From Halorarius halobius (GTDB lineage Archaea; Halobacteriota; Halobacteria; Halobacteriales; Haloarculaceae): a DNA stretch of 64,000 nt. This document shows positions 44,943-54,577 of this stretch, one piece after another. The position numbers and the translations under genes were made by a program. The stretch covers positions 3,431,227-3,495,226 of the forward strand of contig NZ_CP101161.1 in the NCBI RefSeq assembly GCF_024298865.1, given 5' to 3'. The notes beneath the pieces are model-generated. The model was not told the DNA's origin. It did not search any database and was given only the letters and a program-made list of their open reading frames with translations. Position 1 is the stretch's first letter. Each line of letters opens with the position of its first letter.

Positions 44943-46754
44943 ATGGTCGAACGCGGCACGCTACTGAAGGCGGTCGGGGTGGCCGTGCTGCTGGCCGGGG
45001 TGGCGGGCGGGGCGTACGTCTACCAACTCGGGTCGGACTTCCAGCAGCCGCAAGTGCAGTCGGTCACCAACGAGTTCGGCACCGTCACGACCGAGACGAC
45101 GGTTGTCGAGTCACACATCGTCGTCGACAACCCCAACGACCAGTCGATTCCGGGCGTCGCCACCGTCGCCTACGAGGTGCGGATGAACAGCGTGGTGATG
45201 GCCGACGGCTCGCAGGGCGGTATCGGGCTCCAGCCGGGGGAAAACCGGCTGAACGTCACCGCGGAACTCGCCAACGAGCGCGTCCCCGCCTGGTGGGTCA
45301 CCCACGTCAACAGCGGCGAGCGGACGACGCTGTCCATCGACCCCTCGCTCTCGGTGTCGGCGCTCCCCATCGACACCGCGTTGCCGGCACAGAACAGCAC
45401 CATCACGACCGACATCCTGGGTGCGTTCGCCCGCGAGGAGCCACGCGAGGTGACCGTCGGCGACCGCCCGATTCTCACCGTCTCCGACCAGCAAGCCCGC
45501 TGGGGAGAGGCCACCGCAGAGCAGTCGCCCATCGTCGTCACGAACCGCATCGAGAACACCCACGACGAACCCGTCCGGCTCGACGGCACCGTCTACCGCA
45601 TCGAGATGAACGGCGTCGTGGTCGGCAACGGCACGACGGACGCCTCGTTCGAACTCGCACCCGGCGAGACGACCGACTTCACCGTCCGCCCGACCATCGA
45701 GACCCCACGGATGCAGGCGTGGTGGGTCAGCCACCTGCAGAACGACCAGCGGACGCGACTCTCCGTCACGGTGTACGGGCTCGTCGAGCGGAACGGCACG
45801 ACCGAGCGGACGCCGCTGACGGTGTTCCGGCGGGAGGCACAAATTCGAAGCGAGTTCCTCGGCGACGGCAACGTCACCGTCGAGCGACTCGACGCCGAAC
45901 GCGACGCCGTCGCGTTCACCGAACCGACGCTGACCGGCACCGAAAGCGAGTGGGGCGAGGTCGGCGAGGAGACGACCGAAATCGACACCCGCATCGTCGT
46001 CGCGAACCCCAACGAGGACGGTGTGGGCGGCCTGATTCGTCTACGACTCGACCAGCGGACGGGGATAAACGGGGTGGCCGTCGCGGACGGCGAGACGACG
46101 ACCGGGTCGCTCGACTCCGGCACGAACGAGTTCACGCTGGAAAGCGAGTTCCGCCACTCGACGGTGCCCGCGTGGTGGGCGCGCCACCTGAACGGCGGCG
46201 AGCGGTCGTCGGTCGTCACCCGGACGGACGCGGTCGCGGACGTGGGCGTGACGACGCTCGACGTGGCCGTCGACGACCGCGAGCGGACGCTGACGACCGA
46301 CCTGCTGGCGGGGTTCAACGACTCCACGGCCCGGCCCGTCGAGCAGGAGGGCCGGACCGTCGCCACCATCGAGGCGACGCGGGCGACGTGGGGCAACGCC
46401 ACCCCGGCGGTCGCACCCATCGACAGCCGGGTGACGGTCACCAACGAGCGGGCCCGGCCCATAACCATCGAGGACATCACCTACACCGTCTCGCTGAACG
46501 ACGTGGTGCTGGCGGACAACCGGACGGTCGACCGCTCGTACGAGATAGCACCGCTGTCGACCGAGACCATCCGGCCGACGTTCCGGCTCGACAACTCGCG
46601 GATGGAAGCGTGGTGGCCGACCCACGTCCGCAACGGCGAGTCGTCGGTGATGCAGACGGACGTGTACCTCACCGTCTCCTCGCCGCTCGGCGACGAGCGG
46701 GTGAAACTCGACTCGTTCAGTCAGAACCGGACCGTCGACACCGAGTTCTTCTAA
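44943..46754 (+). CDS. Four-repeat LEA type 2 (WHy) surface protein
   Basis: A 603-residue protein with one N-terminal membrane helix (LLKAVGVAVLLAGVAGGAYV) and a large outside region of four tandem LEA-14/WHy domains. Each ends in an AWW motif: AWWVTHVNSGE (117-118), AWWVSHLQNDQ (260-261), AWWARHLNGGE (411-412) and AWWPTHVRNGE (557-558), spaced about 145 residues apart. Repeats carry the WHy opener (VVESHIVVDNPNDQSIPG; IDTRIVVANPNEDGVGG). LEA-2 domains are linked to desiccation and salt stress in plants, but haloarchaeal function is unknown. The stop interlocks with the convergent MFS gene. Confidence 0.85.
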   Translation: MVERGTLLKAVGVAVLLAGVAGGAYVYQLGSDFQQPQVQSVTNEFGTVTTETTVVESHIVVDNPNDQSIPGVATVAYEVRMNSVVMADGSQGGIGLQPGENRLNVTAELANERVPAWWVTHVNSGERTTLSIDPSLSVSALPIDTALPAQNSTITTDILGAFAREEPREVTVGDRPILTVSDQQARWGEATAEQSPIVVTNRIENTHDEPVRLDGTVYRIEMNGVVVGNGTTDASFELAPGETTDFTVRPTIETPRMQAWWVSHLQNDQRTRLSVTVYGLVERNGTTERTPLTVFRREAQIRSEFLGDGNVTVERLDAERDAVAFTEPTLTGTESEWGEVGEETTEIDTRIVVANPNEDGVGGLIRLRLDQRTGINGVAVADGETTTGSLDSGTNEFTLESEFRHSTVPAWWARHLNGGERSSVVTRTDAVADVGVTTLDVAVDDRERTLTTDLLAGFNDSTARPVEQEGRTVATIEATRATWGNATPAVAPIDSRVTVTNERARPITIEDITYTVSLNDVVLADNRTVDRSYEIAPLSTETIRPTFRLDNSRMEAWWPTHVRNGESSVMQTDVYLTVSSPLGDERVKLDSFSQNRTVDTEFF

Positions 46755-48019
46755 TCCGCCGGGGTCGGCGCGCTTCCGCTGGCGGTGACTCGTCCGAGGG
46801 CGACCGTCAGCGCCAGCGCGAGAAGCGCCGTCGCCGCGACCCCGTAGAACGCGGTTCCGACGCCGAACCGGCCGACGAGCAGGCCGAACGCCGGCGGCGC
46901 GACCGCACCCCCCGCCGAGATGCCGACCGTCATCAGCGCGAAGTTCTTGCCCACGTCACCGCGCGCCGAGGCGGCGTCCGTCAGCGTCGAGCGGCCGGGG
47001 CGGGAGACGTCGATGGTCGCCGCGAGGGGAACGACGGCGGCGACCGCCACGACGACGGGGATGGCGACGGTCCCGAGTCCCGCGGCCAGCGCCACCAGCA
47101 GGGCGTAGCCCACGACCATCGTCGGCAGGGGGCCGACGCGGTCGGTGAGGTAGCCGCCCGCGAGGATGAGGAGTGCGCCGACGCCGAGCATGACGGAGCC
47201 GACGAGGTTCGCCGTCGCCGGGGCGAGCCCGTAGCCCGCCGACAGCAACGTCGCGGCGTACGTGCGGAGGCCCCACGCGGCGACGCTGTTGACGAACCAC
47301 AGCGCCGTCAACACCGGTATGACCGGCGACGCGAGAAACCCCCGGAACTCCGAGCGCACGCCGCCGGCGGCCCGACCGACGAGCGCCCGGAGCCGACGAT
47401 GCCCGACTGCTCGGGGCCGGGGAAGCGGCCGGGCGTCGGGCGGGTGGGTGATCTCCCGGGAGACGCCCGCGATGACCGCGAACGAGACGGCGGCGTACAG
47501 CGCGCCGCCGACCGCGATGGCACCGAACGCGGCGCGCCAGCCGACCCCTGCGAAGTCGGCCAGCGAGACGACGGCGAAGGGCGTCGCCAGCCCGACCGCG
47601 CCCGCGAACCCGTGGACCGAGTAGGCGCGGCCGCGCTGGCCCTCGTCGGTGGCCGCCGACAGCAGGGGGTAGTGGGCCGGATGGTGGCCGGCGACGCCGA
47701 CGCCCATCACGACCTGAGCGGCAAGCAGCCACTCGAAAGTGGGTGCGAGCGCGGCCATCGTACAGCCGGCGGCACCGACGACGAGCGACAGCCCGAGGAC
47801 GAGTTGCCGCGAGTAGGTGTCCGAGACGTAGCCGAGCGGCAACTGCAGGAGGGTGACGACGCCGCCCAGCAAACCGACGGCCAGCCCCAGTTGGGCCGTG
47901 GTAACGCCGAACGCGGCTTCCAGAAACGGGAACGCGGGCGGCAGAAGCAGGAGGTACGCGTGGTTGACCAGGTGGGACCCGGCGACGAGCCCCACGACGC
48001 GCGACGACTCGCTTGTCAC
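46751..48019 (-). CDS. MFS transporter, Fsr-like
   Basis: A 422-residue carrier with 12 hydrophobic segments. The opening SSRVVGLVAGSHLVNHAYLL and the loop GYVSDTYSRQLVLG resemble the fosmidomycin-resistance (Fsr) group of MFS carriers; a central hydrophilic linker (PPDARPLPRPRAVGHRRLR) separates the halves. The second half has GGYLTDRVGPLPTMVV, a motif-A-like loop. An export role is suggested by the subgroup, but substrates are unknown. The annotation beyond MFS is tentative. Confidence 0.82.
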   Translation of the reverse strand: MTSESSRVVGLVAGSHLVNHAYLLLLPPAFPFLEAAFGVTTAQLGLAVGLLGGVVTLLQLPLGYVSDTYSRQLVLGLSLVVGAAGCTMAALAPTFEWLLAAQVVMGVGVAGHHPAHYPLLSAATDEGQRGRAYSVHGFAGAVGLATPFAVVSLADFAGVGWRAAFGAIAVGGALYAAVSFAVIAGVSREITHPPDARPLPRPRAVGHRRLRALVGRAAGGVRSEFRGFLASPVIPVLTALWFVNSVAAWGLRTYAATLLSAGYGLAPATANLVGSVMLGVGALLILAGGYLTDRVGPLPTMVVGYALLVALAAGLGTVAIPVVVAVAAVVPLAATIDVSRPGRSTLTDAASARGDVGKNFALMTVGISAGGAVAPPAFGLLVGRFGVGTAFYGVAATALLALALTVALGRVTASGSAPTPAD

Positions 48020-48052
48020 ACCCGGGCGTGGACCCGGGGACCCGTAAATCCG

Positions 48053-48241
48053 TCAGTCCGCGGCGACCCGCTGGCGCTCGCGGACCTGCTCGGGGAGATG
48101 CTCGCCCGTCTCGATGCCGCGCCGTGCGATGCAGTCGAGCAGACGCGACTCCTCGACGCCCGCCTGCTGGGCGGCCATCTCCAGTGTGTACGTGCCGGAT
48201 TCGTACAGCGACATCGCCGTCTGCAGCGCGTGCTGGTGCAT
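48053..48241 (-). CDS. Small helical UPF0175-like protein
   Basis: A 62-residue protein (MHQHALQTAMSLYESGTYTL start) with the helix-turn-helix-like element LEMAAQQAGVEESRLLDCIA and a polar tail (EQVRERQRVAAD). This resembles small UPF0175/DUF7317-type proteins thought to act as antitoxin-like or regulatory DNA-binders; the match is only by pattern. No partner toxin is adjacent. A perfect GGAGGT sits immediately before the ATG, closer than normal Shine-Dalgarno spacing, so initiation is uncertain. The upstream 48242-48412 region is AT-rich and divergent to the Lrp gene. Confidence 0.6.
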   Translation of the reverse strand: MHQHALQTAMSLYESGTYTLEMAAQQAGVEESRLLDCIARRGIETGEHLPEQVRERQRVAAD

Positions 48242-48412
48242 ACCTCCTGTTTGTATACCGGGGCATAATAAGAATATCGTGAGATTAAATATCATACCAT
48301 GACACCGGGTGACGAGCAAGGTCGCGACGCGATGATTATACATGGTTCTACACGGTCACGAAAACGCCGCCTCCGTCGCAAGCGTTAACTCCGGCGTCGT
48401 CAGCGTACGCGT

Positions 48413-48901
48413 ATGGACGAGCGCGACGAAATCCTCGAGTTGCTCCGCGAGAACGCTCGCTACTCGACGGCCGACCTCGCCCGGATGACCGGGCTCGACG
48501 AGGCCGCAGTCGAGGACACCGTCGCGGCACTCGAGGAGGAAGGGGCGGTCGTCGGCTACCGCGCGGTCGTCGACCCGGCGAAACTCGACCCCGAGCCGGT
48601 GCAGGCGCTCGTGGAGTGTAACGTGACGCTCGACCGCGAGACCTCCTACGACGACATCGCGGACCGGCTCGGCCGGTTCCCCGAAGTCGAATCCCTGCGG
48701 CTGGTGTCGGGCGACTACGACTTCGCGCTCGAAGTCGAGGCGGAGACGATGGGCGAGGTGTCCCGGTTCGTCTCCGAGAAGGTCGCTCCGGTTCCCGAAA
48801 TCACCCAGACGGTCACCCATTACGTGATGGAGACGTACAAGACGAACGGCCACCTGTTCGACGAGACCCGCGAGGACGACCGGCTCTCGTACTCACCATG
48901 A
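48413..48901 (+). CDS. Lrp/AsnC-family transcriptional regulator
   Basis: A 162-residue regulator. The N-terminal HTH (ARYSTADLARMTGLDEAAVE, about 14-33, then DTVAALEEEGAVVGYRAVV) is followed by the RAM/ligand domain (residues 65-145; LVECNVTLDRETSYDDIADR and VSGDYDFALEVEAE), with a short acidic tail. Lrp family members respond to amino acids. The stop overlaps the aminotransferase start by four bases (ATGA), so control of amino-acid metabolism by autoregulation of this pair is likely. Confidence 0.9.
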   Translation: MDERDEILELLRENARYSTADLARMTGLDEAAVEDTVAALEEEGAVVGYRAVVDPAKLDPEPVQALVECNVTLDRETSYDDIADRLGRFPEVESLRLVSGDYDFALEVEAETMGEVSRFVSEKVAPVPEITQTVTHYVMETYKTNGHLFDETREDDRLSYSP

Positions 48902-50058
48902 GCAAGGAGACGACCCACCCGCTTGCGCCCTCGGAGCGCGTCGCGTCGGTGCCCCCCTCGGGCATCCGGAAGTTCTTCGAACTCGCCGCCGAGATGGACG
49001 ACGTCATCTCGCTGGGCGTCGGGGAACCCGACTTCTCGGCGCCCTACCGGGCGCGGGAGGCGGCCATCACCTCGCTGGAGCGGGGCCAGACCTCCTACAC
49101 GGCCAACCGGGGGATGCTCGAACTCCGGGAGGCCATCGCCGAGCACGTCGAGCAGTACGACCTCTCCTACGACCCGGACGACGAGATACTCGTCACCGCG
49201 GGCGCGAGCGAGGCCATCGACGTGGCGTTCCGCGCGCTGGTCGACCCCGGCGACACCGTCGCCGTCGCTCAGCCGTCGTACGTCTCGTACGAACCTGGGG
49301 TCACGTTCGCGGGCGGCGAGGTGTGTCGGGTGCCGACCCGCGCCGAGGACCGGTTCAAACTCACCCGCGACGCGCTTGAGGACGCGGGCGCCGACGAAGC
49401 GGACCTGCTGGTCTACTGCTATCCGAACAATCCGACGGGCGCGACGATGAACGAGGCGGACATGCGCGAAGTGGCGGCGTTCTGTCGCGAGCACGACCTC
49501 GGCGTGCTCGCCGACGAGATATACGCGGCGCTGACGTACGAGGGCGAGCACACCTCCATCGCCACCCTGCCGGGGATGCGCGAGCGGACCGTCGTGTTCA
49601 ACGGCTTCTCGAAGGCGTACGCGATGACGGGCCTGCGGCTGGGGTACGCGCTCGGGCCGCCGGAGGTCATCGAGTCGATGAACCGCATCCACCAGTACAC
49701 GATGCTGTCGGCGCCGACCACTGCCCAGCACGCGGCGCTGGAGGCGCTGGACTCCTGTGGGCCCGACGTCGAGGAGATGACCAGCCAGTACGACCGCCGG
49801 CGGAACTTCGTGCTCGCGCGCCTCGAGGAGATGGGTATCGACTGCTTCGAGGCGACGGGCGCGTTCTACGTGTTCCCCGAGTGCCCGACCGACGACGCCG
49901 CGGCGTTCGCCGAGGACCTGCTGGAGGCCGAGCAGGTGGCCGTCGTCCCGGGCGACGCGTTCGGTGCCGGCGGCGAGGACCACCTCCGGATGTCCTACGC
50001 GACGGGACTCGACGACCTCCGGGTCGCTATGGACCGCCTACAGCGGTTCGTCGGCTGA
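48898..50058 (+). CDS. PLP-dependent aminotransferase, class I
   Basis: A 386-residue fold-type I aminotransferase. The PLP lysine is in VVFNGFSKAYAMTGLRLGY (about residue 238), with the phosphate-contact region GASEAIDVAFRALV and the aspartate-containing YPNNPTGA (about 178-185). The opening VASVPPSGIRKFFELAAEM resembles archaeal aspartate or aromatic aminotransferases. The substrate cannot be fixed from sequence. It overlaps and follows the Lrp gene, suggesting joint transcription. Confidence 0.92.
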   Translation: MSKETTHPLAPSERVASVPPSGIRKFFELAAEMDDVISLGVGEPDFSAPYRAREAAITSLERGQTSYTANRGMLELREAIAEHVEQYDLSYDPDDEILVTAGASEAIDVAFRALVDPGDTVAVAQPSYVSYEPGVTFAGGEVCRVPTRAEDRFKLTRDALEDAGADEADLLVYCYPNNPTGATMNEADMREVAAFCREHDLGVLADEIYAALTYEGEHTSIATLPGMRERTVVFNGFSKAYAMTGLRLGYALGPPEVIESMNRIHQYTMLSAPTTAQHAALEALDSCGPDVEEMTSQYDRRRNFVLARLEEMGIDCFEATGAFYVFPECPTDDAAAFAEDLLEAEQVAVVPGDAFGAGGEDHLRMSYATGLDDLRVAMDRLQRFVG

Positions 50059-50121
50059 CCGCGACGCGAAAGTCAGACAACGAACAGGTTCGGGCGACCC
50101 TCCATGGCTCGCCGCCCCGTC

Positions 50122-50137
50122 CCCCGATTAATCGGGG
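50122..50137. promoter_or_regulatory. Perfect 16-bp palindrome upstream of the pilus operon
   Basis: CCCCGATTAATCGGGG is fully symmetrical and lies immediately upstream of a TATA-like CTTAATCC (50138-50145), with the PilB ATG 72-79 bp further on. The location overlaps the BRE/upstream region of that promoter, so an operator is likely. It could alternatively end the aminotransferase transcript, though no T-run follows. Confidence 0.5.
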
Positions 50138-50216
50138 CTTAATCCTATCATCTCGCCGATGCGAGCACGCCGAACTGAGCGCAACCCTTTTTCCCCCGCC
50201 GCCGAATGCCGTGGTA

Positions 50217-52556
50217 ATGGCTATCGATGACGCGGACGGCGGCGAGACTGGGGCCGACCCCCCAGCACCGGACGCGGAGTCCGACACCGACGCCGACCCG
50301 GACGCGGCATCGGAGACGCGGGTGGTCGTCGGCGAGTACACCTGGGAGGATTACAAGGAGGAGTTCTACTACGAGGAGGACGGCACCGACCCCGACGAGC
50401 CGTTCGACAAGGCCGACCACCTCGGGTTCGACCCCGAGACGTTCGACGATACGGTCGAACACGGGGCGAGCATGGGGAAGTTCGTCGACGAACTGGTCGA
50501 CCGACGGACCCTCCGGGTCAGCAAGGAACTCGACGAGGACGCCTTCTTTTCGGACACGAACGGCAACACGACCATCTCGAACCGGTACGACCTCGAGAAG
50601 TCGGTTCCCCAGCCGAAGAAGAGCCACTTCGTCGAGGTGGACCGCTACTGGGTGAACAAGCCGTACGCGTTCGTCGTCATCTTCCACTCCGAGAAGGAAA
50701 ACGAGAACAAGTACTACCTCATCGAGCCGCATCTGACCCCAATCGAGGACGACCTCCGGGAGTTCCTCTCGGGGAAGCTGAAGACGGCCATCAAGTACTC
50801 CAGCGACGAGGTGGTCGTCGAGGGGGGCGAAGAGGCCCGCGCGGGCGTCATCGAACGGGAGACGCGGAACCTGCTGAAGCGGTACGACCTCTACGAGAAC
50901 GGGTCGGAACCGTCCGGCGAGGGAGGCGACGACGCCGGCATGATGGACCGCCTGAAGGAGATGGTCGGCATGGCCGAGGACGGCGAGGAGACGGAGCTAC
51001 AGCGACGCCTCGCCGGCATCGAGGCCCGCCCCGAGCCGGCGCTCATCGAGGAGGACAGCAAGACGCTCTCGGAGTACCAGATAGAGAAACTGCTGTACCT
51101 GCTGAAACGCGACTTCATCGGGTTCGAGCGCATCGACGGCATCAAACACGACATCAACGTCGAGGACATCTCCTGTGACGGCTACAACTCGCCGGTCTTC
51201 GTCTACCACTCCGACCACGAGCAGGTCATCACGAACGTCTACCACGGCGAGGAGGAACTCGACGAGTTCGTCGTGAAACTCGCCCAGCGGTCCGGGAAGG
51301 GCATCTCGAAGCGGTCGCCGCAGGTCGACGCCACCCTGCCGGACGGCTCGCGGGCGCAGTTGACGCTCGGCGAGGAAGTGTCAGACCACGGGACAAACTA
51401 CACCATCCGGCAGTTCAAGGACGTCCCGTTCACGCCAGTCGACCTCGTGAACTGGAACACGTTCTCGCTGGAGGAGATGGCGTTCCTCTGGCTCTGCATC
51501 GAGAACAACAAGAGCCTCATCTTCGCCGGCGGCACCGCCTCGGGGAAGACCACCTCGCTGAACGCCGTCTCGCTGTTCATCCCCTCGAAGGCGAAAATCG
51601 TCTCCATCGAGGACACCCGCGAGGTGGAGTTGCCCCAGCGCAACTGGGTCGCGAGCGTCACCCGGCCCTCCTTCTCGGACGACGACAAGGGCGACATCGA
51701 CGAGTTCGACCTGCTGGAGGCCGCGCTCCGTCAGCGGCCGGAGTACATCGTGATGGGCGAGATACGTGGCGAGGAGGGCCGCACGCTGTTCCAGGTCATG
51801 TCGACGGGTCACACGACGCTGACGACGTTCCACGCCGACTCCGTCGGCGAGGTCATCAAGCGGTTCACCACCGACCCCATCAACGTCTCGAAGACGATGT
51901 TCACCGCCCTGGACCTGGTGTCCATCCAGACGCAGACCCGCGTGAGCGGCCACAAGGTCCGGCGCAACAAGGCGCTGACCGAAATCAACCACTACGACCC
52001 CGAGAACGACGAAATCAACGTCCAGGACGTCTACCAGTGGCAGGCCGAGACCGACGAGTTCCTGAAGATGGGCCAGTCGAACACCTTAGAGGAGATAATG
52101 TTCGACCGCGGGTGGTCGCCCGAGCGGCTCGACCGGGAGATTTTCGAACGACAGCTCGTGCTCGCGTATCTCATCCAGAACGGCCTGAACACCTACACGC
52201 AGGTCGCGGCGACGCTTCAGGCGTTCATCAACGACCAGGAGTCGATACTGACGATCATCGCCAACGGCGAACTCGAGCGGTCGCTGGAGGACCTCCGGGA
52301 GATGGAGTCTGTCGAGATCGACATCGACCCCGAGAAGGAGGAGATGGTACCCCGACCGGACCCCGGCGAGACGATGCTCGAGGAGACCGCGAACATCCTC
52401 GATGACGGCGCGGAGATGCTGACGGAGTACCGGGGCGAACAGACCGAGGGCATCGCGGGTGTCCTGGACATCCAGACCGACGAGGACGTCGACCCCGGCG
52501 AGAGCGAGGACGACGACATCGACCTCGGCGGGTTCGACTTCGACGGGGGGCGATGA
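50217..52556 (+). CDS. PilB-like type IV pilus assembly ATPase
   Basis: A 779-residue secretion ATPase of the type II/IV superfamily. A long acidic N-terminal region (1-190) contains ADPPAPDAESDTDADPDAAS, and the ATPase core starts near 270 (SEYQIEKLLYLLKRDFIGFE). The Walker A is GGTASGKTT (about 437-445), with IEDTREVELPQ (Asp box), Walker B PEYIVMGEIRGEEG and the His box STGHTTLTTFHADS. It powers assembly of type IV pilus-like filaments at the cytosolic face. ATG 50217 is the best start. It overlaps the pilC-like gene by four bases. Confidence 0.9.
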   Translation: MAIDDADGGETGADPPAPDAESDTDADPDAASETRVVVGEYTWEDYKEEFYYEEDGTDPDEPFDKADHLGFDPETFDDTVEHGASMGKFVDELVDRRTLRVSKELDEDAFFSDTNGNTTISNRYDLEKSVPQPKKSHFVEVDRYWVNKPYAFVVIFHSEKENENKYYLIEPHLTPIEDDLREFLSGKLKTAIKYSSDEVVVEGGEEARAGVIERETRNLLKRYDLYENGSEPSGEGGDDAGMMDRLKEMVGMAEDGEETELQRRLAGIEARPEPALIEEDSKTLSEYQIEKLLYLLKRDFIGFERIDGIKHDINVEDISCDGYNSPVFVYHSDHEQVITNVYHGEEELDEFVVKLAQRSGKGISKRSPQVDATLPDGSRAQLTLGEEVSDHGTNYTIRQFKDVPFTPVDLVNWNTFSLEEMAFLWLCIENNKSLIFAGGTASGKTTSLNAVSLFIPSKAKIVSIEDTREVELPQRNWVASVTRPSFSDDDKGDIDEFDLLEAALRQRPEYIVMGEIRGEEGRTLFQVMSTGHTTLTTFHADSVGEVIKRFTTDPINVSKTMFTALDLVSIQTQTRVSGHKVRRNKALTEINHYDPENDEINVQDVYQWQAETDEFLKMGQSNTLEEIMFDRGWSPERLDREIFERQLVLAYLIQNGLNTYTQVAATLQAFINDQESILTIIANGELERSLEDLREMESVEIDIDPEKEEMVPRPDPGETMLEETANILDDGAEMLTEYRGEQTEGIAGVLDIQTDEDVDPGESEDDDIDLGGFDFDGGR

Positions 52557-54577
52557 GCCTCCGTACCACCGACGAGTCAGGTGGGTTCGGCGCCGACGCC
52601 AGCGGACTGTCGGACGCCTTCTACCCCCTCTTTCAGCGACTGTTCGACGAGGACGGCGACTTCGTCGGCAACGTCGAGCGGAAGCTCGCGGAGTCGCGGA
52701 TGCCCGAGACGGTCGAAATCTACCTCTCGCGGGCGCTGGCTATCGGCGTCATCGCGGGCACGGTGCTCTGGCTTCTGGGGACGGGAATCGGCTGGCTCGT
52801 CTTCCAGTTCGTCGTCACGGAGCCACCCACCCTGTTGAGTCTCCCGCTGTCCTCGCCGGTAGTCGCCTTCCTCGACAGCATCAAGGTCCCCGCACTCATC
52901 TTCATCACGGGCCTGGTGTTCGGCTCCATCGGGTTCGGCCTCGGCTTCGGCTCGATGGTGGCGGTGCCGTACTTCCGGGCCGACGCTCGGAAACGCGAGA
53001 TAAACGTCCTGCTGTCCGACTCCGTCTCGTTCATGTACGCACTGTCCGTCGGCGGGCTGAATCAACTGGAGATACTGCAGGCGATGGCGAAAGCCGACGA
53101 CACCTACGGTGAGGTGGCCCGCGAGTTCCAGTCCATCGTCCTCGAGACGGACTACTTCGACACCGACTACCGGACGGCCATCCGCAACCAGGCGCTCCAG
53201 ACCCCCTCCGACGAGTTGAGCCAGTTCCTCACCGACATGCTCTCCATCATCAACTCGGGCGGGGACATGGAAGCGTTCCTGGAAGACCAGAAGGAGAAGC
53301 ACATGCGCACCTCCAAACAGGAACAGGAGATGGTACTGGAGACGCTGGAGCTGTTCGGCGAGATGTTCATGACGCTGTCGCTGTTCCCGCTCCTGCTCAT
53401 CATCATCCTCGTCATCATGTCGATGCTCGGGGAGGCACAGACGTTCCTGCTGTACGGGACCGTCTACGGCCTGATTCCGCTCATCGGTGCCGGCTTCCTC
53501 GTCCTGGTCTCGACCGTCGTACAGGACGAGGTGGGCGACGGCTACCTCCAGCCCGACGACGACTCGGAGCTACGCCGCGAGGAAGGGAAGATGTTCGACC
53601 TCGGGCTGGTCGAAAGCTACGAGGGGACGTGGTCGGTGTTCGACCGCATCAAGTCCCGCGAGGGGAACTACGAGACGAAGAAGCTCCTGAAGCGGCCCCA
53701 CATCTTCTTCCGGGACCACCCGCTTACCATCCTCGCGTTGACCGTGCCGACTTCGCTGGTCCTGCTCGGGTTCGTCGTCGCCGGGGGGCTCGCGCCCGCC
53801 TCCTGGGAGGGGATGAAGAACAACCCCATCGGGGGGTCGTTCTTCTGGATATATCTGCCGCTGTACGTCAACGGCATCCCGCTGATGGTGTTCCGGGAGT
53901 GGAACGTCCGGTCGCGCCGCGGCATCACGAAGAACCTCTCGGACAACCTCCGGAAGCTCTCGTCGGCCAACGACACCGGGATGACGCTTCTCGGCTCCAT
54001 CCAGGTCGTCGCCGACACCTCCTCCGGGAAACTGTCCGACGAGTTCGACAAGATGCACGCGAAAGTGAACTACGGGACGAGCCTGAAGACGGCGCTCCGG
54101 GAGTTCAACAACGAGTACCACATCCCACGGCTCGCCCGCACCATCAAGCTCATCTCGAAGGCACAGGAGGCCTCCTCGCAGATTACCCAGGTGCTCTCGA
54201 CCGCGGCCCAGGCGTCCGAGAACCAGGACGACATCGAACGCGACCGCAAGAGCCGGACGCGGATGCAGGTGGTCATCATCATCATGACCTACATCACCCT
54301 GCTGGGCGTGATGGCGATTCTGAAGGTGAAGTTCCTCGACGTGATGGCCGGGCTCGCCCAGCAAGCCTCCGGGAGCGGCGGAAGCGGCGGTGCCGCTGGG
54401 TTCAGCGGCGGCGTCGACACCCAGTTGCTGACCCTGCTGTTCTTCCATGCGGTCACGCTCCAGGCAATAATCTCTGGATTCATCGCCGGCTACATGCGCG
54501 ACGTGTCGCTGATGGCGGGGCTGAAGTTCGCCGTCATCCTGCCGACGCTGGCGCTTCTGGTGTTCATGTTCATATGA
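52553..54577 (+). CDS. PilC/TadC-like type II secretion F-domain membrane protein
   Basis: A 674-residue platform protein with two T2SF modules, each a cytosolic helical bundle followed by transmembrane helices: residues 145-300 (FMYALSVGGLNQLEILQAMA) and 440-560 (LSSANDTGMTLLGSIQVVAD). Hydrophobic regions are at about 60-135, 280-330, 375-440 and 565-674. The partner ATPase is encoded directly upstream, and the start overlaps its stop. Haloarchaeal PilC proteins anchor the ATPase and pass pilins into the growing filament. The stop overlaps the next pilin-like gene. Confidence 0.9.
   Translation: MSLRTTDESGGFGADASGLSDAFYPLFQRLFDEDGDFVGNVERKLAESRMPETVEIYLSRALAIGVIAGTVLWLLGTGIGWLVFQFVVTEPPTLLSLPLSSPVVAFLDSIKVPALIFITGLVFGSIGFGLGFGSMVAVPYFRADARKREINVLLSDSVSFMYALSVGGLNQLEILQAMAKADDTYGEVAREFQSIVLETDYFDTDYRTAIRNQALQTPSDELSQFLTDMLSIINSGGDMEAFLEDQKEKHMRTSKQEQEMVLETLELFGEMFMTLSLFPLLLIIILVIMSMLGEAQTFLLYGTVYGLIPLIGAGFLVLVSTVVQDEVGDGYLQPDDDSELRREEGKMFDLGLVESYEGTWSVFDRIKSREGNYETKKLLKRPHIFFRDHPLTILALTVPTSLVLLGFVVAGGLAPASWEGMKNNPIGGSFFWIYLPLYVNGIPLMVFREWNVRSRRGITKNLSDNLRKLSSANDTGMTLLGSIQVVADTSSGKLSDEFDKMHAKVNYGTSLKTALREFNNEYHIPRLARTIKLISKAQEASSQITQVLSTAAQASENQDDIERDRKSRTRMQVVIIIMTYITLLGVMAILKVKFLDVMAGLAQQASGSGGSGGAAGFSGGVDTQLLTLLFFHAVTLQAIISGFIAGYMRDVSLMAGLKFAVILPTLALLVFMFI

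Noticed and set aside
44432-48268. A 1278-codon plus-strand open frame
   Set aside because: It has an Arg/Gly/Pro-rich composition typical of a wrong frame in GC-rich DNA and runs across the LEA-2 and MFS genes.
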